From: Clostridium sporogenes
GTDB lineage: Bacteria; Bacillota; Clostridia; Clostridiales; Clostridiaceae
DNA: 64,000 nt
Reading direction: 5' to 3'
Assembly (NCBI RefSeq): GCF_001020205.1
Contig: NZ_CP011663.1
Location: forward strand, 3,658,001 to 3,722,000
The translations under genes and the position numbers were made by a program. A model generated the notes under the pieces. The model was given only the letters and a program-made list of their open reading frames with translations, made no database searches and was not told the DNA's origin. Positions 33,081-42,382 of the stretch are shown here, one piece after another. Numbering within the stretch: position 1 is the first letter of the stretch; every line of letters begins with the position of its first letter.

Positions 33081-35297
33081 CTAAACCGCTTCAACTGGTG
33101 CCATACTAAGCATCAATATTTTAACACCTCTACGATCAAAAGCAATAGTTAACTTTACATCATTAGAAACCTTACTCATACTAACTATAGTTCCTACTCC
33201 AAAGTCTTTATGCTTAACCTTTGAACCAACACTAAGCTTATTAGAATCTATATTATTTTTCGGTACGTTGTTTGAATTAGGAGCTTTATAGGAATTAATA
33301 CTGTTTGTTCTCTGTGATCTTGAAATAAAATTTTTAGGTAATACTGTGCTAGTTGCTACTTCTCCATTAATGTTCACATTATCTTTTAAATCTTTGGATA
33401 TTTCACTTACAAAATCCGATATACCATAGGCTACAGTTCTTCCAAACACTTTTCTAATTTCTGCTGAAGTTATATATAATTGCTCTTTTGCTCTTGTTAT
33501 AGCAACATAACATAATCTTCGTGATTCTTCCATTTCCTTTGGATCTGATAATGATTGTGTTCCAGGAAATATTCCATTTTCCATGCCTACCATAAATACT
33601 ACAGGAAATTCTAATCCTTTAGCACTATGCACTGTCATCATAGCAACACTATCTGAATTTTCATCATAATTATCTATATCTGTAACTAATGCTACTTTTT
33701 CTAAGAAGGCTCCTAAAGATTTATCTTCTGATTCTCTTTCAAAATCTGATGCTGCTGAAACTAATTCTTTTAAATTTTCTACCCTACTTACATCATCTGG
33801 ATTTTTAGAATTCTTTAATTCCTTTAAATAACCTGTATCTTCTAATATTTCTTTTATGAGAGCAGATACGCTTATATCATCTTTTTTTCTTATAAAACTA
33901 TTAATTATACTTACAAACTTTTTGATAGATGTTATGCTTCTTTGGGACAATGTTAATATTTGATCTGCGTCTAAAAGCACACTGTACATACATTCATCCA
34001 TTTCATTTGCAAATTCCTGAACTTTTTTTACTGTAGCATCACCTATACTTCTTTTGGGAACATTTATTATTCTTCTTAAACTTATATCATCTAATGGATT
34101 GTTTATAAGTTTTAAATAGGCCATTAAGTCTTTTATTTCTTTTCTGTCATAAAACTTTAATCCACCTATTAATCTATAAGGTATATCCCCTTTCATAAAT
34201 ATGTCTTCAAAAATACGTGACTGCGCATTAGTTCTATATAAAACAGCAAAATCATTAAAAGATTTATCACTATCTTTTATTATTTTTTTAATTTCAGAAG
34301 CTATAAACTTTGCCTCATCTATATCAGAATATGCTCTAAACACCTTTATCTTGTTCCCATTTTCATTTTCAGTTCTTAGAACCTTATTTTTTCTTTGAGA
34401 ATTATTTTTTATAACCTCATTAGCAGCATTTAATATATTACCCTTTGATCTATAATTTTGTTCTAATTTTATAACTTTAGCTTCTTTATAATCCTTCTCA
34501 AAATTTAATATATTGCTTATATCCGCCCCTCTCCATTCATATATACATTGGTCATCATCACCAACTACACATATATTTCTATGAACAGACGCTAATAATT
34601 TTACTAATTCATATTGAGATTTATTAGTATCTTGATATTCATCTACCATTATATATTTAAACTTTCTTTGGTAGAATTGTAATGCTTCTTCATTTGTTTT
34701 AAATAATTCAACAGTTTTATATATTAAATCGTCAAAGTCCAATGCATTATTAGTCTTCAATTTTTTTTGATATAAAGTATATGCATCTGCAATTTTATCT
34801 TTTCTATAATTTCCACTAGAAAATTTTTTAAATTCTTTAGGTGATATTAAATTATCCTTTTGACTACTTATAGTGTTTATTATTTCCCTATCTGTAATAT
34901 CTTTATCATTTATATTTAATTCTTCCATACATTGTTTAACCAAAGTTTTTTGATCATAGGTATCATATATTGTAAAGTTTTTATCATAGCCTAATTTATC
35001 TATTTCTCTTCTTAAAATCCTTACACAACTAGAGTGAAATGTAGAAACCCACATTCCTTCTACCACATCTCCTACTAAAGATTTTATTCTCTCCTTCATT
35101 TCTCCAGCAGCCTTATTTGTAAAAGTTATAGCCAAAATTTTAGAGGGATATATATTTAAATTCTCTATCATATGAGCAATTCTATAAGTCAAAACTCTTG
35201 TTTTACCTGAACCTGCTCCTGCAAGTATTAATAACGGTCCATCTATAATAGTAGCAGCTTCATATTGTTCTTTATTTAATTTATTCTTTAAATCCAT
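33081..35297 (-). CDS. pcrA: ATP-dependent DNA helicase PcrA/UvrD
   Basis: A superfamily 1A 3'-5' helicase used in repair and plasmid replication. 738 residues with Walker A LAGAGSGKTRVL near residue 30, motif II VDEYQDTN, QCIYEWRGAD, TVHSAKGLE and VAITRAKEQL. The C-terminal tail (KVKHKDFGVGTIVSMS) is the PcrA RNA-polymerase-interacting Tudor-like domain. Firm. Confidence 0.97.
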   Translation of the reverse strand: MDLKNKLNKEQYEAATIIDGPLLILAGAGSGKTRVLTYRIAHMIENLNIYPSKILAITFTNKAAGEMKERIKSLVGDVVEGMWVSTFHSSCVRILRREIDKLGYDKNFTIYDTYDQKTLVKQCMEELNINDKDITDREIINTISSQKDNLISPKEFKKFSSGNYRKDKIADAYTLYQKKLKTNNALDFDDLIYKTVELFKTNEEALQFYQRKFKYIMVDEYQDTNKSQYELVKLLASVHRNICVVGDDDQCIYEWRGADISNILNFEKDYKEAKVIKLEQNYRSKGNILNAANEVIKNNSQRKNKVLRTENENGNKIKVFRAYSDIDEAKFIASEIKKIIKDSDKSFNDFAVLYRTNAQSRIFEDIFMKGDIPYRLIGGLKFYDRKEIKDLMAYLKLINNPLDDISLRRIINVPKRSIGDATVKKVQEFANEMDECMYSVLLDADQILTLSQRSITSIKKFVSIINSFIRKKDDISVSALIKEILEDTGYLKELKNSKNPDDVSRVENLKELVSAASDFERESEDKSLGAFLEKVALVTDIDNYDENSDSVAMMTVHSAKGLEFPVVFMVGMENGIFPGTQSLSDPKEMEESRRLCYVAITRAKEQLYITSAEIRKVFGRTVAYGISDFVSEISKDLKDNVNINGEVATSTVLPKNFISRSQRTNSINSYKAPNSNNVPKNNIDSNKLSVGSKVKHKDFGVGTIVSMSKVSNDVKLTIAFDRRGVKILMLSMAPVEAV

Positions 35298-35424
35298 TTT
35301 ATCAGCTCCCTAAGTATTATCTATTTTACATCTTCTTAATATTATATCATTTTAAATATTAGTTAAACATTCTTATAAATTTAAAATGTGCTAGTAAAAA
35401 CTAGCACACAATAATTAATCCTAT

Positions 35425-35724
35425 TTATTTGTTCTCTATTCTATTTAATACTATTTTATAGCCTTCACTTCCATAGTTAAGACATCTATTTACTCTGCTT
35501 ATAGTAGCAGTACTAGCCCCTGTAGCCGCTGCTATTTCTAAATATGTAATTTTCTTCCTAAGCATTCTAGCTACTTGAATCCTTTGTTCTAAAGCTTTTA
35601 TCTCGTTAATAGTACATATATCGTCAAAAAACCTATAACATTCTTCTTTAGTTTTTAAACTTAAAAAAGCCTCACACAGAAAGTCCATTTCTTCGCTTTC
35701 TATTTTAGATTTATACTGATCCAT
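35425..35724 (-). CDS. YerC/YecD-type TrpR-like DNA-binding protein
   Basis: 99 residues from ATG 35724 (AAGGAG 9 nt upstream; an in-frame TTG at 35745 precedes the SD). A TrpR-fold helix-turn-helix is plain: ITYLEIAAATGASTATISRVNRCL. In other Firmicutes this gene also lies next to pcrA-ligA. Regulator; target and ligand unknown. Confidence 0.85.
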   Translation of the reverse strand: MDQYKSKIESEEMDFLCEAFLSLKTKEECYRFFDDICTINEIKALEQRIQVARMLRKKITYLEIAAATGASTATISRVNRCLNYGSEGYKIVLNRIENK

Positions 35725-35823
35725 ATGTTTCAGCTCCTTATCCAAACTCCAATTTATTATTATACTTTAATTTTATCACGTATTAACATATTAATCTACA
35801 AAATCAAATAAATATATAATAAT

Positions 35824-35907
35824 AAAAAATAAAACAGCCTATTGGGGTTATAGGCTGTTTACAATAAATAAAAAGGGGGCTATTTATTCTTTTTACTTAT
35901 CCTTGCA
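35824..35907 (-). ncRNA. candidate C-rich small RNA (about 84 nt)
   Basis: A near-perfect promoter, a run of about 80 nt without a reading frame of use, and a strong terminator lie in the 275 bp between rsuA and yerC. The transcript would carry an unpaired TAGCCCCCTTTTT stretch and a second AACCCCA in the terminator loop. C-rich single-stranded motifs in Firmicute sRNAs (RsaE/RoxS type) pair with Shine-Dalgarno sequences. Nothing here confirms expression; a leader or rsuA readthrough end is the alternative. Confidence 0.6.
35832..35860 (-). terminator. terminator of the candidate sRNA
   Basis: Perfect 11-bp stem AAACAGCCTAT / ATAGGCTGTTT with 7-nt loop (AACCCCA on the minus strand), followed by TTTTATTTTTTATT. 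Confidence 0.85.
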
Positions 35908-35913
35908 TAACCT

Positions 35914-35942
35914 ATTATAATGAATGAAAATAATAAATGCAA
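35914..35942 (-). promoter_or_regulatory. promoter of the candidate sRNA
   Basis: TTGCAT (35942-35937), 17-nt spacer, perfect TATAAT (35919-35914). Confidence 0.75.
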
Positions 35943-36020
35943 GATTTTTTTGCAAATTTTATTGTAAACTTTTTTTAAAATGATGTTTTTATATTCATAA
36001 TATTTTAATATATTTTACAT

Positions 36021-36737
36021 TTATATATTTTTTAATATAGATATCTCTTCATCTGTTAATTCTCTATATTGTCCCTCTTCTAAGCTTTCATCCAATTTTA
36101 GTGGCCCAAATTCTTCTCTTTTTAAGTAAATAACCTTTTTATCAACACTTTCAAACATTCTTTTAACTTGATGAAATTTACCTTCATGTATAGTAACTCT
36201 TACTTCTGATTCCTCATTAAATGATTTTATTATTTCAAGTTTTGCAGGAAAACATTCATATCCATCATCTAATACTATGCCTTTTTTAAATTTTTCTATA
36301 TCTTCTTCAGTAACTTTTTTATTAATTGTGGCATAATATATTTTATCCACATGCCATTTAGGAGATATAAGCCTGTGATTTAATTCACCATCATTAGTAA
36401 GCAAAAGTAATCCTACTGTATTTTTATCTAACCTTCCTACAGGAAATGGTTCAAAAATTCTATCTTCATCTTCTAACAAATCTACAACAGTTTCATCATA
36501 GTTGTCAAAAGTTGCAGAAATTACACCTTGGGGTTTATTCATCATTAAATAAATATATTTTTTATAAACCAATTCTTTTCCCAATACAAATATTTTATTT
36601 TTTTCGGGATCTATTTGCATACCATTATCCTTAACAACTTCACCATCAACATCAACTTGCCCCTTTTTAATCAAGGCCTTAACTTCTTTTCTTGTACCAT
36701 ATCCTAAATTAGCTAATATTTTATCTAAACGTTCCAT
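36021..36737 (-). CDS. 16S rRNA pseudouridine synthase, RsuA family
   Basis: 238 residues: S4 RNA-binding domain (residues 1-50, LDKILANLGYGTRKEVKALI) followed by the RsuA/RluB catalytic domain with active-site Asp in PVGRLDKNTVGLLLLTND. RsuA modifies U516 of 16S rRNA; the exact target of this paralogue is assumed. SD AGGAGG. Confidence 0.92.
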   Translation of the reverse strand: MERLDKILANLGYGTRKEVKALIKKGQVDVDGEVVKDNGMQIDPEKNKIFVLGKELVYKKYIYLMMNKPQGVISATFDNYDETVVDLLEDEDRIFEPFPVGRLDKNTVGLLLLTNDGELNHRLISPKWHVDKIYYATINKKVTEEDIEKFKKGIVLDDGYECFPAKLEIIKSFNEESEVRVTIHEGKFHQVKRMFESVDKKVIYLKREEFGPLKLDESLEEGQYRELTDEEISILKNI

Positions 36738-36793
36738 GAAATTCCTCCTAGTTTTTCTTATTCTATTATTAGTATTACCATTATAACAAATTT

Positions 36794-36820
36794 AAAGGAA
36801 AGTGCATGGCACTTTCCTTT
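36794..36820. terminator. hairpin after the lytic transglycosylase gene
   Basis: Perfect 12-bp stem AAAGGAAAGTGC / GCACTTTCCTTT with 3-nt loop directly after the stop. The T-run is stronger on the plus strand, so it may act in both directions. Confidence 0.65.
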
Positions 36821-36821
36821 T

Positions 36822-37493
36822 TTATACTCCATAATTTTTCATTATATTTTTTACATAATTTCTTGTTTCACTTGGCAATCTGTTTATATCAGAAACGTTT
36901 TTTACCCCTCTCCACTGAATGGTTCCAGGACCTGCATTATATGCTGCCAACGCTAACTCTTTTACGTTTCCATGCATATCTAGCATTTTCTTTAAATATT
37001 TTGTTCCCCCATCTATATTTTGTTCTATATCAAAGGGGTTTGTAACTCCTACTTCTCTAGCAGTACCTGGCATAAGCTGCATTAGCCCCTTGGCCCCTGC
37101 ATTTGATACACAATTAGGATTGAAATCCGATTCCTGCTTTATAACTGCCATTAAAAGTTCTTTATCTATACCATATTTTCTTGAAGCTTTTTCTACAGCG
37201 CTATCTATAGTTATATTACCGGTTCTAACTTCAGATTTTATATTATTTATTTCTATTTTCGCATCTTCTAATCTTTGGCCTGCTCCATAATATTTATTTC
37301 CACTATTTGTTACACCGTCTAATGATAACATATTATTTGAAGCACTAATATCCTTATTTTCCATGGCCTTTAATAAGCTATCTAAAACTATTTGAAAATT
37401 TGATGAATCTCCAAAGGATGTTTTCATTATCTGTCCCATCAATTGCATTTGTAGCATTTGTTGTAATACCATTTCACTACTGTTTACTTTCAT
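36822..37493 (-). CDS. lytic transglycosylase (SLT domain)
   Basis: 223 residues from ATG 37493. The C-terminal SLT domain has the catalytic Glu in AVIKQESDFNPNCVSNAGAKG, then LMQLMPGTAREVG and AYNAGPGT. It cleaves peptidoglycan between MurNAc and GlcNAc. The N-terminal half is a Met/Gln-rich stretch with no cleavable signal seen, as in flagellar or spore-linked relatives. It lies 58 bp after the Y_Y_Y-like gene. Confidence 0.88.
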   Translation of the reverse strand: MKVNSSEMVLQQMLQMQLMGQIMKTSFGDSSNFQIVLDSLLKAMENKDISASNNMLSLDGVTNSGNKYYGAGQRLEDAKIEINNIKSEVRTGNITIDSAVEKASRKYGIDKELLMAVIKQESDFNPNCVSNAGAKGLMQLMPGTAREVGVTNPFDIEQNIDGGTKYLKKMLDMHGNVKELALAAYNAGPGTIQWRGVKNVSDINRLPSETRNYVKNIMKNYGV

Positions 37494-37551
37494 AAATCCA
37501 CCACCAATTTTAAACATATATTTAACATTATCGTTTATCTTTCTACTTTAT

Positions 37552-39555
37552 TTACACTTTAAATTTAAATATATCATAATCTTCATAAGCACACTTTAAA
37601 AAGCTACTTTTTGATAAAACTAATACTTCATATGCCCCTTCATTAAAAGGCATAAAGGTATAATATTTCTTTCTGCTATAATCTTGAACTAACTTCCATT
37701 CCCCTTTATTCATAATATAAAATTGATAAAGAACTGCATTTCCTCCCTCACTATCTACGCTAAAAGTTACAGTTTCATTACATTTTATATCTGTCCTGCT
37801 AGTTTTTATCTTTGTATTTGTTATAGGCAATGCTTCCCTTACATAAAATTTAACTTCTTTTTTAGAATCATAAATTTCTTCACTTTCTTTATTTTTAGCT
37901 AATACTTCTATAGTATAGGCTCCACTACATTTAGGTATATATTTAAAATCTTTATTTTCAATATAATCTGTTTCTTCTACTTTTTCATTATTTATTTTTA
38001 AAATATATTTTATTAAATTATCCTTTGTATTTTGAATAATAACTTTTAATAATATCTCATCTCCTACTATATAACTAGTCTTCACTGGGCATATAACATA
38101 ATCAATTATAGCTGGTATATAATTATGGCTGTTTATATAAGCTATATAATGAGAATCATATTCTCTAGATGAATATTTATGTTTTGCTAAAACTTCTAGT
38201 TCATATGTACCTGTTTCCTTTGGTATAAACTTAGCCCAATTACAAGTACCAAAATCTATTTTTTCTTCTTCTTTTCCATCTTTTTTTATATAAAATGCAT
38301 ATCTTACATTATTTCCTCCATTACTTATGGCTCTTATTTCTACTTCTTCTCCTTTTAAAACATGTTTCCCTTTGTCTAATATTACTTTTTCAATTTTTAT
38401 AGGTTCCTTAATATATTCTAAGTTTATCGTATATTCTATAGAAGACTTATCATCAAATTCATTTTCACTAGAAGCATCTTTTACCCAGGCTTCTATAGAA
38501 TATTTACCTGGGATAGAAGGTATCCATGTATATACATTGTTTCTTATATATCCAGAATCCTCTATATGCTTACCTTCTATTATAAACTTATATAAAAGTT
38601 CCTTACCACCTTCTGCATTTATTTTCAACTCTATAGCAGTATCTGTCATTTGAGGTGAGTTTAAATTAGTTGTAAATTTTCTTATAACGATGTCTCTATA
38701 GGCTTTAACTGTAAATTTTAACATAGCTCTATCATCAAATTCATTTTGAGAATACATATCCTTTACTAAACATAACAATTTATAATCTCCACTATCTTTT
38801 TCTGTATAAGATACTACATTATTACTAGAATAATCTTGTATACATTCCTGTGTTCCATTACTATCTATTTTTATAAATTTATATAATATATCTCTACCTT
38901 CCTCATAAACTGATTCCACTTTAAAAACCAAGTCTTCATCACATATTAATTCTTTAGTTAAGCAATTAAAATCAACTATTTCTACATTATCTATAGAATT
39001 AACTTTAAAAACTACTTTAAAAGAATCATCATAGTCCTTAACAGATTTTAAATCTTTACATTCAACCATAAGTTCTTGTATACCTGGCTTTTTTACTACA
39101 AAAGATATGCTATTTTCTGTAGAATAATCCTTTATAAGCTTCCAATTATCATCTTCCTTTAACCAATATTTAAACATTAATGGGAACTTGTTACTTTCTA
39201 CTACCGCTTCTATTCTTTCTCCCATATTGAGAGCATCTTTATTCAAATATACATTTCTTATAAACTTTTCCTCTGCCTCTCCTATTATATAATCAAATTT
39301 GCTAATAAAATCAAAGGGTTTGGTGCTATCTTCCTTCTTAGCTTGTACCATTATTATATAATTGCCCTCTTCTTCAGGTACCCAACTTATAGTGTCATTA
39401 AAATTAAAATCACTAACTGTATTCCACATACCTTCTTTTCCTATTATGAATTTATATAAAATTTTTTTATTGCTTTCTATAAAAGCTTTAATTTTTATGC
39501 TAGAATTCTTCTCCTGAGGACTTTCCTTATCAAAAATAATATTTAACTCTTCCAT
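37552..39555 (-). CDS. seven-repeat Y_Y_Y-like (triple tyrosine) domain protein
   Basis: 667 residues from ATG 39555 (AGAGGATGG SD). Seven beta-sandwich repeats of about 90-95 residues follow one another. Each has 'LYKF', then 'W or D-YS-x-N-x-SW-P', then 'G-Y-x-I-x-V-x-AK' and ends near 'EFD/EYD'. This matches the triple-tyrosine (Y_Y_Y) repeats of two-component regulators, here with no kinase domain and no signal peptide. Probably a cytoplasmic or cell-wall binding scaffold. Ligand unknown. Confidence 0.78.
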   Translation of the reverse strand: MEELNIIFDKESPQEKNSSIKIKAFIESNKKILYKFIIGKEGMWNTVSDFNFNDTISWVPEEEGNYIIMVQAKKEDSTKPFDFISKFDYIIGEAEEKFIRNVYLNKDALNMGERIEAVVESNKFPLMFKYWLKEDDNWKLIKDYSTENSISFVVKKPGIQELMVECKDLKSVKDYDDSFKVVFKVNSIDNVEIVDFNCLTKELICDEDLVFKVESVYEEGRDILYKFIKIDSNGTQECIQDYSSNNVVSYTEKDSGDYKLLCLVKDMYSQNEFDDRAMLKFTVKAYRDIVIRKFTTNLNSPQMTDTAIELKINAEGGKELLYKFIIEGKHIEDSGYIRNNVYTWIPSIPGKYSIEAWVKDASSENEFDDKSSIEYTINLEYIKEPIKIEKVILDKGKHVLKGEEVEIRAISNGGNNVRYAFYIKKDGKEEEKIDFGTCNWAKFIPKETGTYELEVLAKHKYSSREYDSHYIAYINSHNYIPAIIDYVICPVKTSYIVGDEILLKVIIQNTKDNLIKYILKINNEKVEETDYIENKDFKYIPKCSGAYTIEVLAKNKESEEIYDSKKEVKFYVREALPITNTKIKTSRTDIKCNETVTFSVDSEGGNAVLYQFYIMNKGEWKLVQDYSRKKYYTFMPFNEGAYEVLVLSKSSFLKCAYEDYDIFKFKV

Positions 39556-39688
39556 TATTACACCATCCTCTCTTAAAAACAGTAACAAATACATTATACT
39601 ATAATACCAAATTTTGTAATAGCATTTTATTCTATTTATATTATTATATCACCTTGGGAACACTTATTATAAGGAGGTTGATGATTTT

Positions 39689-39856
39689 ATGAAAGAATTA
39701 GATAAATACGATGGTGACTATCCATATAAAAAATCCTCTGTTTTTACTGGTAAATCAGAAAAAGGATATCCTATAATAGAAAGATTAAATAATGGATTAG
39801 TTTTTCCTGAAGGACCTCAGGAAAGATTAGAATTTAAAGATATGAGAATGGATTAA
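39689..39856 (+). CDS. small protein of 55 residues, unknown function
   Basis: ATG 39689 lies 10 nt after AAGGAGG and the frame ends at TAA 39854-39856. MKELDKYDGDYPYKKSS at the start and FPEGPQERLEFKDMRMD at the end; acidic and aromatic, with no TM. A strong terminator follows 70 bp later. The SD, isolated position and terminator argue that it is real. No family recognised. Confidence 0.65.
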   Translation: MKELDKYDGDYPYKKSSVFTGKSEKGYPIIERLNNGLVFPEGPQERLEFKDMRMD

Positions 39857-39924
39857 TATTCTATAAAAATCAGAAAATATTAAAATTTAAAGGTGTAAAA
39901 TAAGAAATATGACTCTAGAATTAA

Positions 39925-39968
39925 AAGTTGGTAATGAAATTATAATTTTTTCATTACCAACTTCTTTA
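39925..39968. terminator. bidirectional terminator
   Basis: Perfect 15-bp stem (39925-39939, 39949-39963; core AGTTGGTAATGAAA) with T-rich flanks both ways, between the small plus-strand gene and the convergent yaiI. Confidence 0.85.
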
Positions 39969-40007
39969 ATTTAAATCTGTCATAAATATTTTATAATGAT
40001 ATGTTTT

Positions 40008-40442
40008 TTATTGAATTATTAGTTTTATAAGATTTTTCTCTAATCTAGCATCATCTTCTAAATTTCTTTTTTTATGATTGGAAGTATTTTTTATACCTGC
40101 TCTTCTCATTTTTGCACTTACATGTCTTTCAAATAACATTCTATCTATATTGTCATTACTAAATATATACCCTTTAGGATTTATAGCTTTAGCTTTTTTT
40201 CCAAGAGCCATAGCGGCTACTCCAAAATCTTGAGTTATTATTATATCATTTTCTTTAGTTGCATTTATTAAAACCATATCTACACTTTGAAATCCATGAT
40301 CTACATATTTAATAATACTATAATTACTATTTATAACATGATTTATATCGCAAAACATCATAACATCTATTTTATATTTTTTAGCTACCTGTTCTATTAT
40401 GTTTCTTCCAGGGCAAGCATCTGCATCTACTAATATTCTCAT
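40008..40442 (-). CDS. YaiI/YqxD family DUF188 protein
   Basis: 144 residues. The MRILVDADACPGRNIIEQ start and IITQDFGVAAMALGKKA fit the DUF188/PIN-like family, probably an RNase-like fold with acidic residues D7 and D9. Biochemical role unproven. It is 10 bp after pgi. Confidence 0.9.
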   Translation of the reverse strand: MRILVDADACPGRNIIEQVAKKYKIDVMMFCDINHVINSNYSIIKYVDHGFQSVDMVLINATKENDIIITQDFGVAAMALGKKAKAINPKGYIFSNDNIDRMLFERHVSAKMRRAGIKNTSNHKKRNLEDDARLEKNLIKLIIQ

Positions 40443-40452
40443 AAAAAGTCTA

Positions 40453-41805
40453 TTACTTCAATCTTTCTTCTAATGTAGCTTTCATATCTTCATAGCCTGG
40501 TTTTCCCAAAAGAGCAAACATATTCTTTTTATATGCTTCTACTCCTGGTTGATCAAAAGGATTAACCCCTTGTAAATATCCACTTATTCCACAAGCTTTT
40601 TCAAAGAAATACACTAATTGTCCAAAATAATAAGCTGAAAGCTCTGGAACATTTAATATCATAGCTGGAACACCACCATCATTGTGAGCTAAAACAGTAC
40701 CTCTTAATGCTTGATGATTTACATAATCCATGTCTTTCTCTGCTAAAAAGTTAAGTCCATCTAAATTTTCTTTATCTTCTTTTACTATAATTGATTTTCT
40801 AGGGTTTTCTACATTTATAAATGTTTCAAATATATTTCTTAAACCTTCTTGTATATATTGTCCCATAGAATGTAAATCTGTTGAAAAATCTGCTGCTGCT
40901 GGGAATATTCCCTTTCTATCTTTACCTTCACTTTCTCCATATAGTTGTTTCCACCATTCTCCGAAATAATGTAGGCATGGCTCAAAATTAACTAACATTT
41001 CTGTAGTCTTTCCTTTTCTATATAGAGCATTTCTTACTGCTACATATCTATACACATGATTTTTGTCTATATTATCTGAAGAATATTCTTCTCTAGCATC
41101 GGCTGCACCTTTCATCATTTCATCTATATCTATTCCAGACACAGCTATAGGTAATAATCCTACTGGAGTTAAAACTGAAAATCTTCCACCTACATCATCT
41201 GGTATTATAAAGCTTTCATAGCCTTCTGAATCAGCTAAAGTTCTTAAAGCACCTTTAACTCCATCTGTAGTAGCAAATATTCTTTCTTTTGCTCCTTCTT
41301 TTCCATACTTCTTTTCTAATAATTCTTTAAATATTCTAAAAGCTATAGCTGGCTCTGTAGTTGTACCTGATTTAGATATTACATTTACACATATATCTTT
41401 ATCTTTAACTAATTCTAATAAATCAGCCATATAAGTAGAACTTATATTGTTACCTGCAAAATATATTTGTGGCACTCTTCTTTGGTTCTTATCTAAATTA
41501 TTATAAAATGTATTGGATATCATTTCTATAGCAGCCCTTGATCCTAGATAAGATCCTCCTATGCCTATAACAATAAACACATCACAAGTATTTTTTATTT
41601 TTTCTGCTGCCTTTTTTATTCTTGCAAACTCTTCTTTATTATAATTTATAGGTAAATCCATCCAACCTAAAAATTTATTTCCTGGACCTGTTTTTTTACC
41701 AAGAGTATTATCCATTTCTCTTATTATTGATTCCAAATATTGTATTTCATGTTCTTCCACATAAGGTCTAGTTTTTGTCAAATCAAGACTTAAAGAATTT
41801 TCCAT
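40453..41805 (-). CDS. pgi: glucose-6-phosphate isomerase
   Basis: Interconverts glucose 6-phosphate and fructose 6-phosphate. 450 residues from ATG 41805 (GGAGG 8 nt upstream; the in-frame TTG at 41820 is before the SD). Sugar-phosphate motifs GIGGSYLGSRAA and VISKSGTTTEPA, and the catalytic GVEAYKKNMFALLGKPG are present. Firm. Confidence 0.97.
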   Translation of the reverse strand: MENSLSLDLTKTRPYVEEHEIQYLESIIREMDNTLGKKTGPGNKFLGWMDLPINYNKEEFARIKKAAEKIKNTCDVFIVIGIGGSYLGSRAAIEMISNTFYNNLDKNQRRVPQIYFAGNNISSTYMADLLELVKDKDICVNVISKSGTTTEPAIAFRIFKELLEKKYGKEGAKERIFATTDGVKGALRTLADSEGYESFIIPDDVGGRFSVLTPVGLLPIAVSGIDIDEMMKGAADAREEYSSDNIDKNHVYRYVAVRNALYRKGKTTEMLVNFEPCLHYFGEWWKQLYGESEGKDRKGIFPAAADFSTDLHSMGQYIQEGLRNIFETFINVENPRKSIIVKEDKENLDGLNFLAEKDMDYVNHQALRGTVLAHNDGGVPAMILNVPELSAYYFGQLVYFFEKACGISGYLQGVNPFDQPGVEAYKKNMFALLGKPGYEDMKATLEERLK

Positions 41806-41843
41806 GTTTAATACCTCCAATGTAATTATTTACATTTTAATAT

Positions 41844-41871
41844 AAAAGGCTGTTGAAGTAACTCAACAGCC
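41844..41871 (-). terminator. terminator of the zinc-ribbon gene
   Basis: GGCTGTTGA / TCAACAGCC stem (41848-41856, 41863-41871) with a T-run on the minus strand. Confidence 0.8.
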
Positions 41872-41888
41872 ATTTTTTCATTATTCTA

Positions 41889-42059
41889 TTATCTTCTGAA
41901 TCCTCTATTGTTGTTTCTTTCTTGTTTTCTTGCTCTTCTACATTCTGGGCATCTTTGTGGTTCGTTTTCGAATCCCTTTTCTTTATAGAATTCTTGTTCT
42001 CCTTCAGTGAAAACGAATTCCTTTCCACAATCTTTACATGTTAGCGTCTTATCTGCCAT
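41889..42059 (-). CDS. zinc-ribbon domain protein (56 aa)
   Basis: ATG 42059 with AGGAGGA upstream; 56 residues. A treble-clef zinc ribbon has C8-C11 (CKDCGKEF) and C37-C40 (CPECRRARK), joined by the family-typical segment TEGEQEFYKEKGF, and a basic tail ending GFRR. This family is widespread in Firmicutes and may bind nucleic acid. A larger open frame overlapping it in another phase is spurious. It has a promoter at 42184-42212 and its own terminator. Confidence 0.88.
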   Translation of the reverse strand: MADKTLTCKDCGKEFVFTEGEQEFYKEKGFENEPQRCPECRRARKQERNNNRGFRR

Positions 42060-42183
42060 TATATGATATCCTCCTTTATTTGGGATTTACAACCAGTGAA
42101 AAAGAACATACTTCCCAAATTCCAGGGGATATACTTCTTTATATTACCAGTTTAAATCTCACATGATTTTATTATTTTAATAT
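42060..42183 (-). promoter_or_regulatory. structured leader of the zinc-ribbon gene
   Basis: A transcript of about 115 nt precedes the start. ATTTGGGA (42078-42085) pairs with TCCCAAAT (42113-42120) immediately 5' of the SD, so the hairpin could affect initiation or mRNA stability. Confidence 0.4.
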
Positions 42184-42212
42184 ATTATAACAAAATATCA
42201 ATGCCTAATCAA
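42184..42212 (-). promoter_or_regulatory. promoter of the zinc-ribbon gene
   Basis: TTGATT (42212-42207), 17-nt spacer, perfect TATAAT (42189-42184). Confidence 0.75.
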
Positions 42213-42382
42213 TAGAAAGCACCTCTATTTTGTTACATTTTATTCCATAGTTTCAATGATTAATAATATTATATTATCAAATAATATATAACCATTATTA
42301 AACCCCTAGAAAAATTATTTTTTTGTTTAATAAATTGAATTATTATATATATTATAATCCTTAAGCTCAAAACCATTTTATC

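Noticed and set aside
41837..42028. A 63-codon minus-strand frame over the zinc-ribbon gene
   Set aside because: It lacks an SD and any recognisable domain, and the overlapping phase encodes a clear four-Cys zinc ribbon with strong SD.
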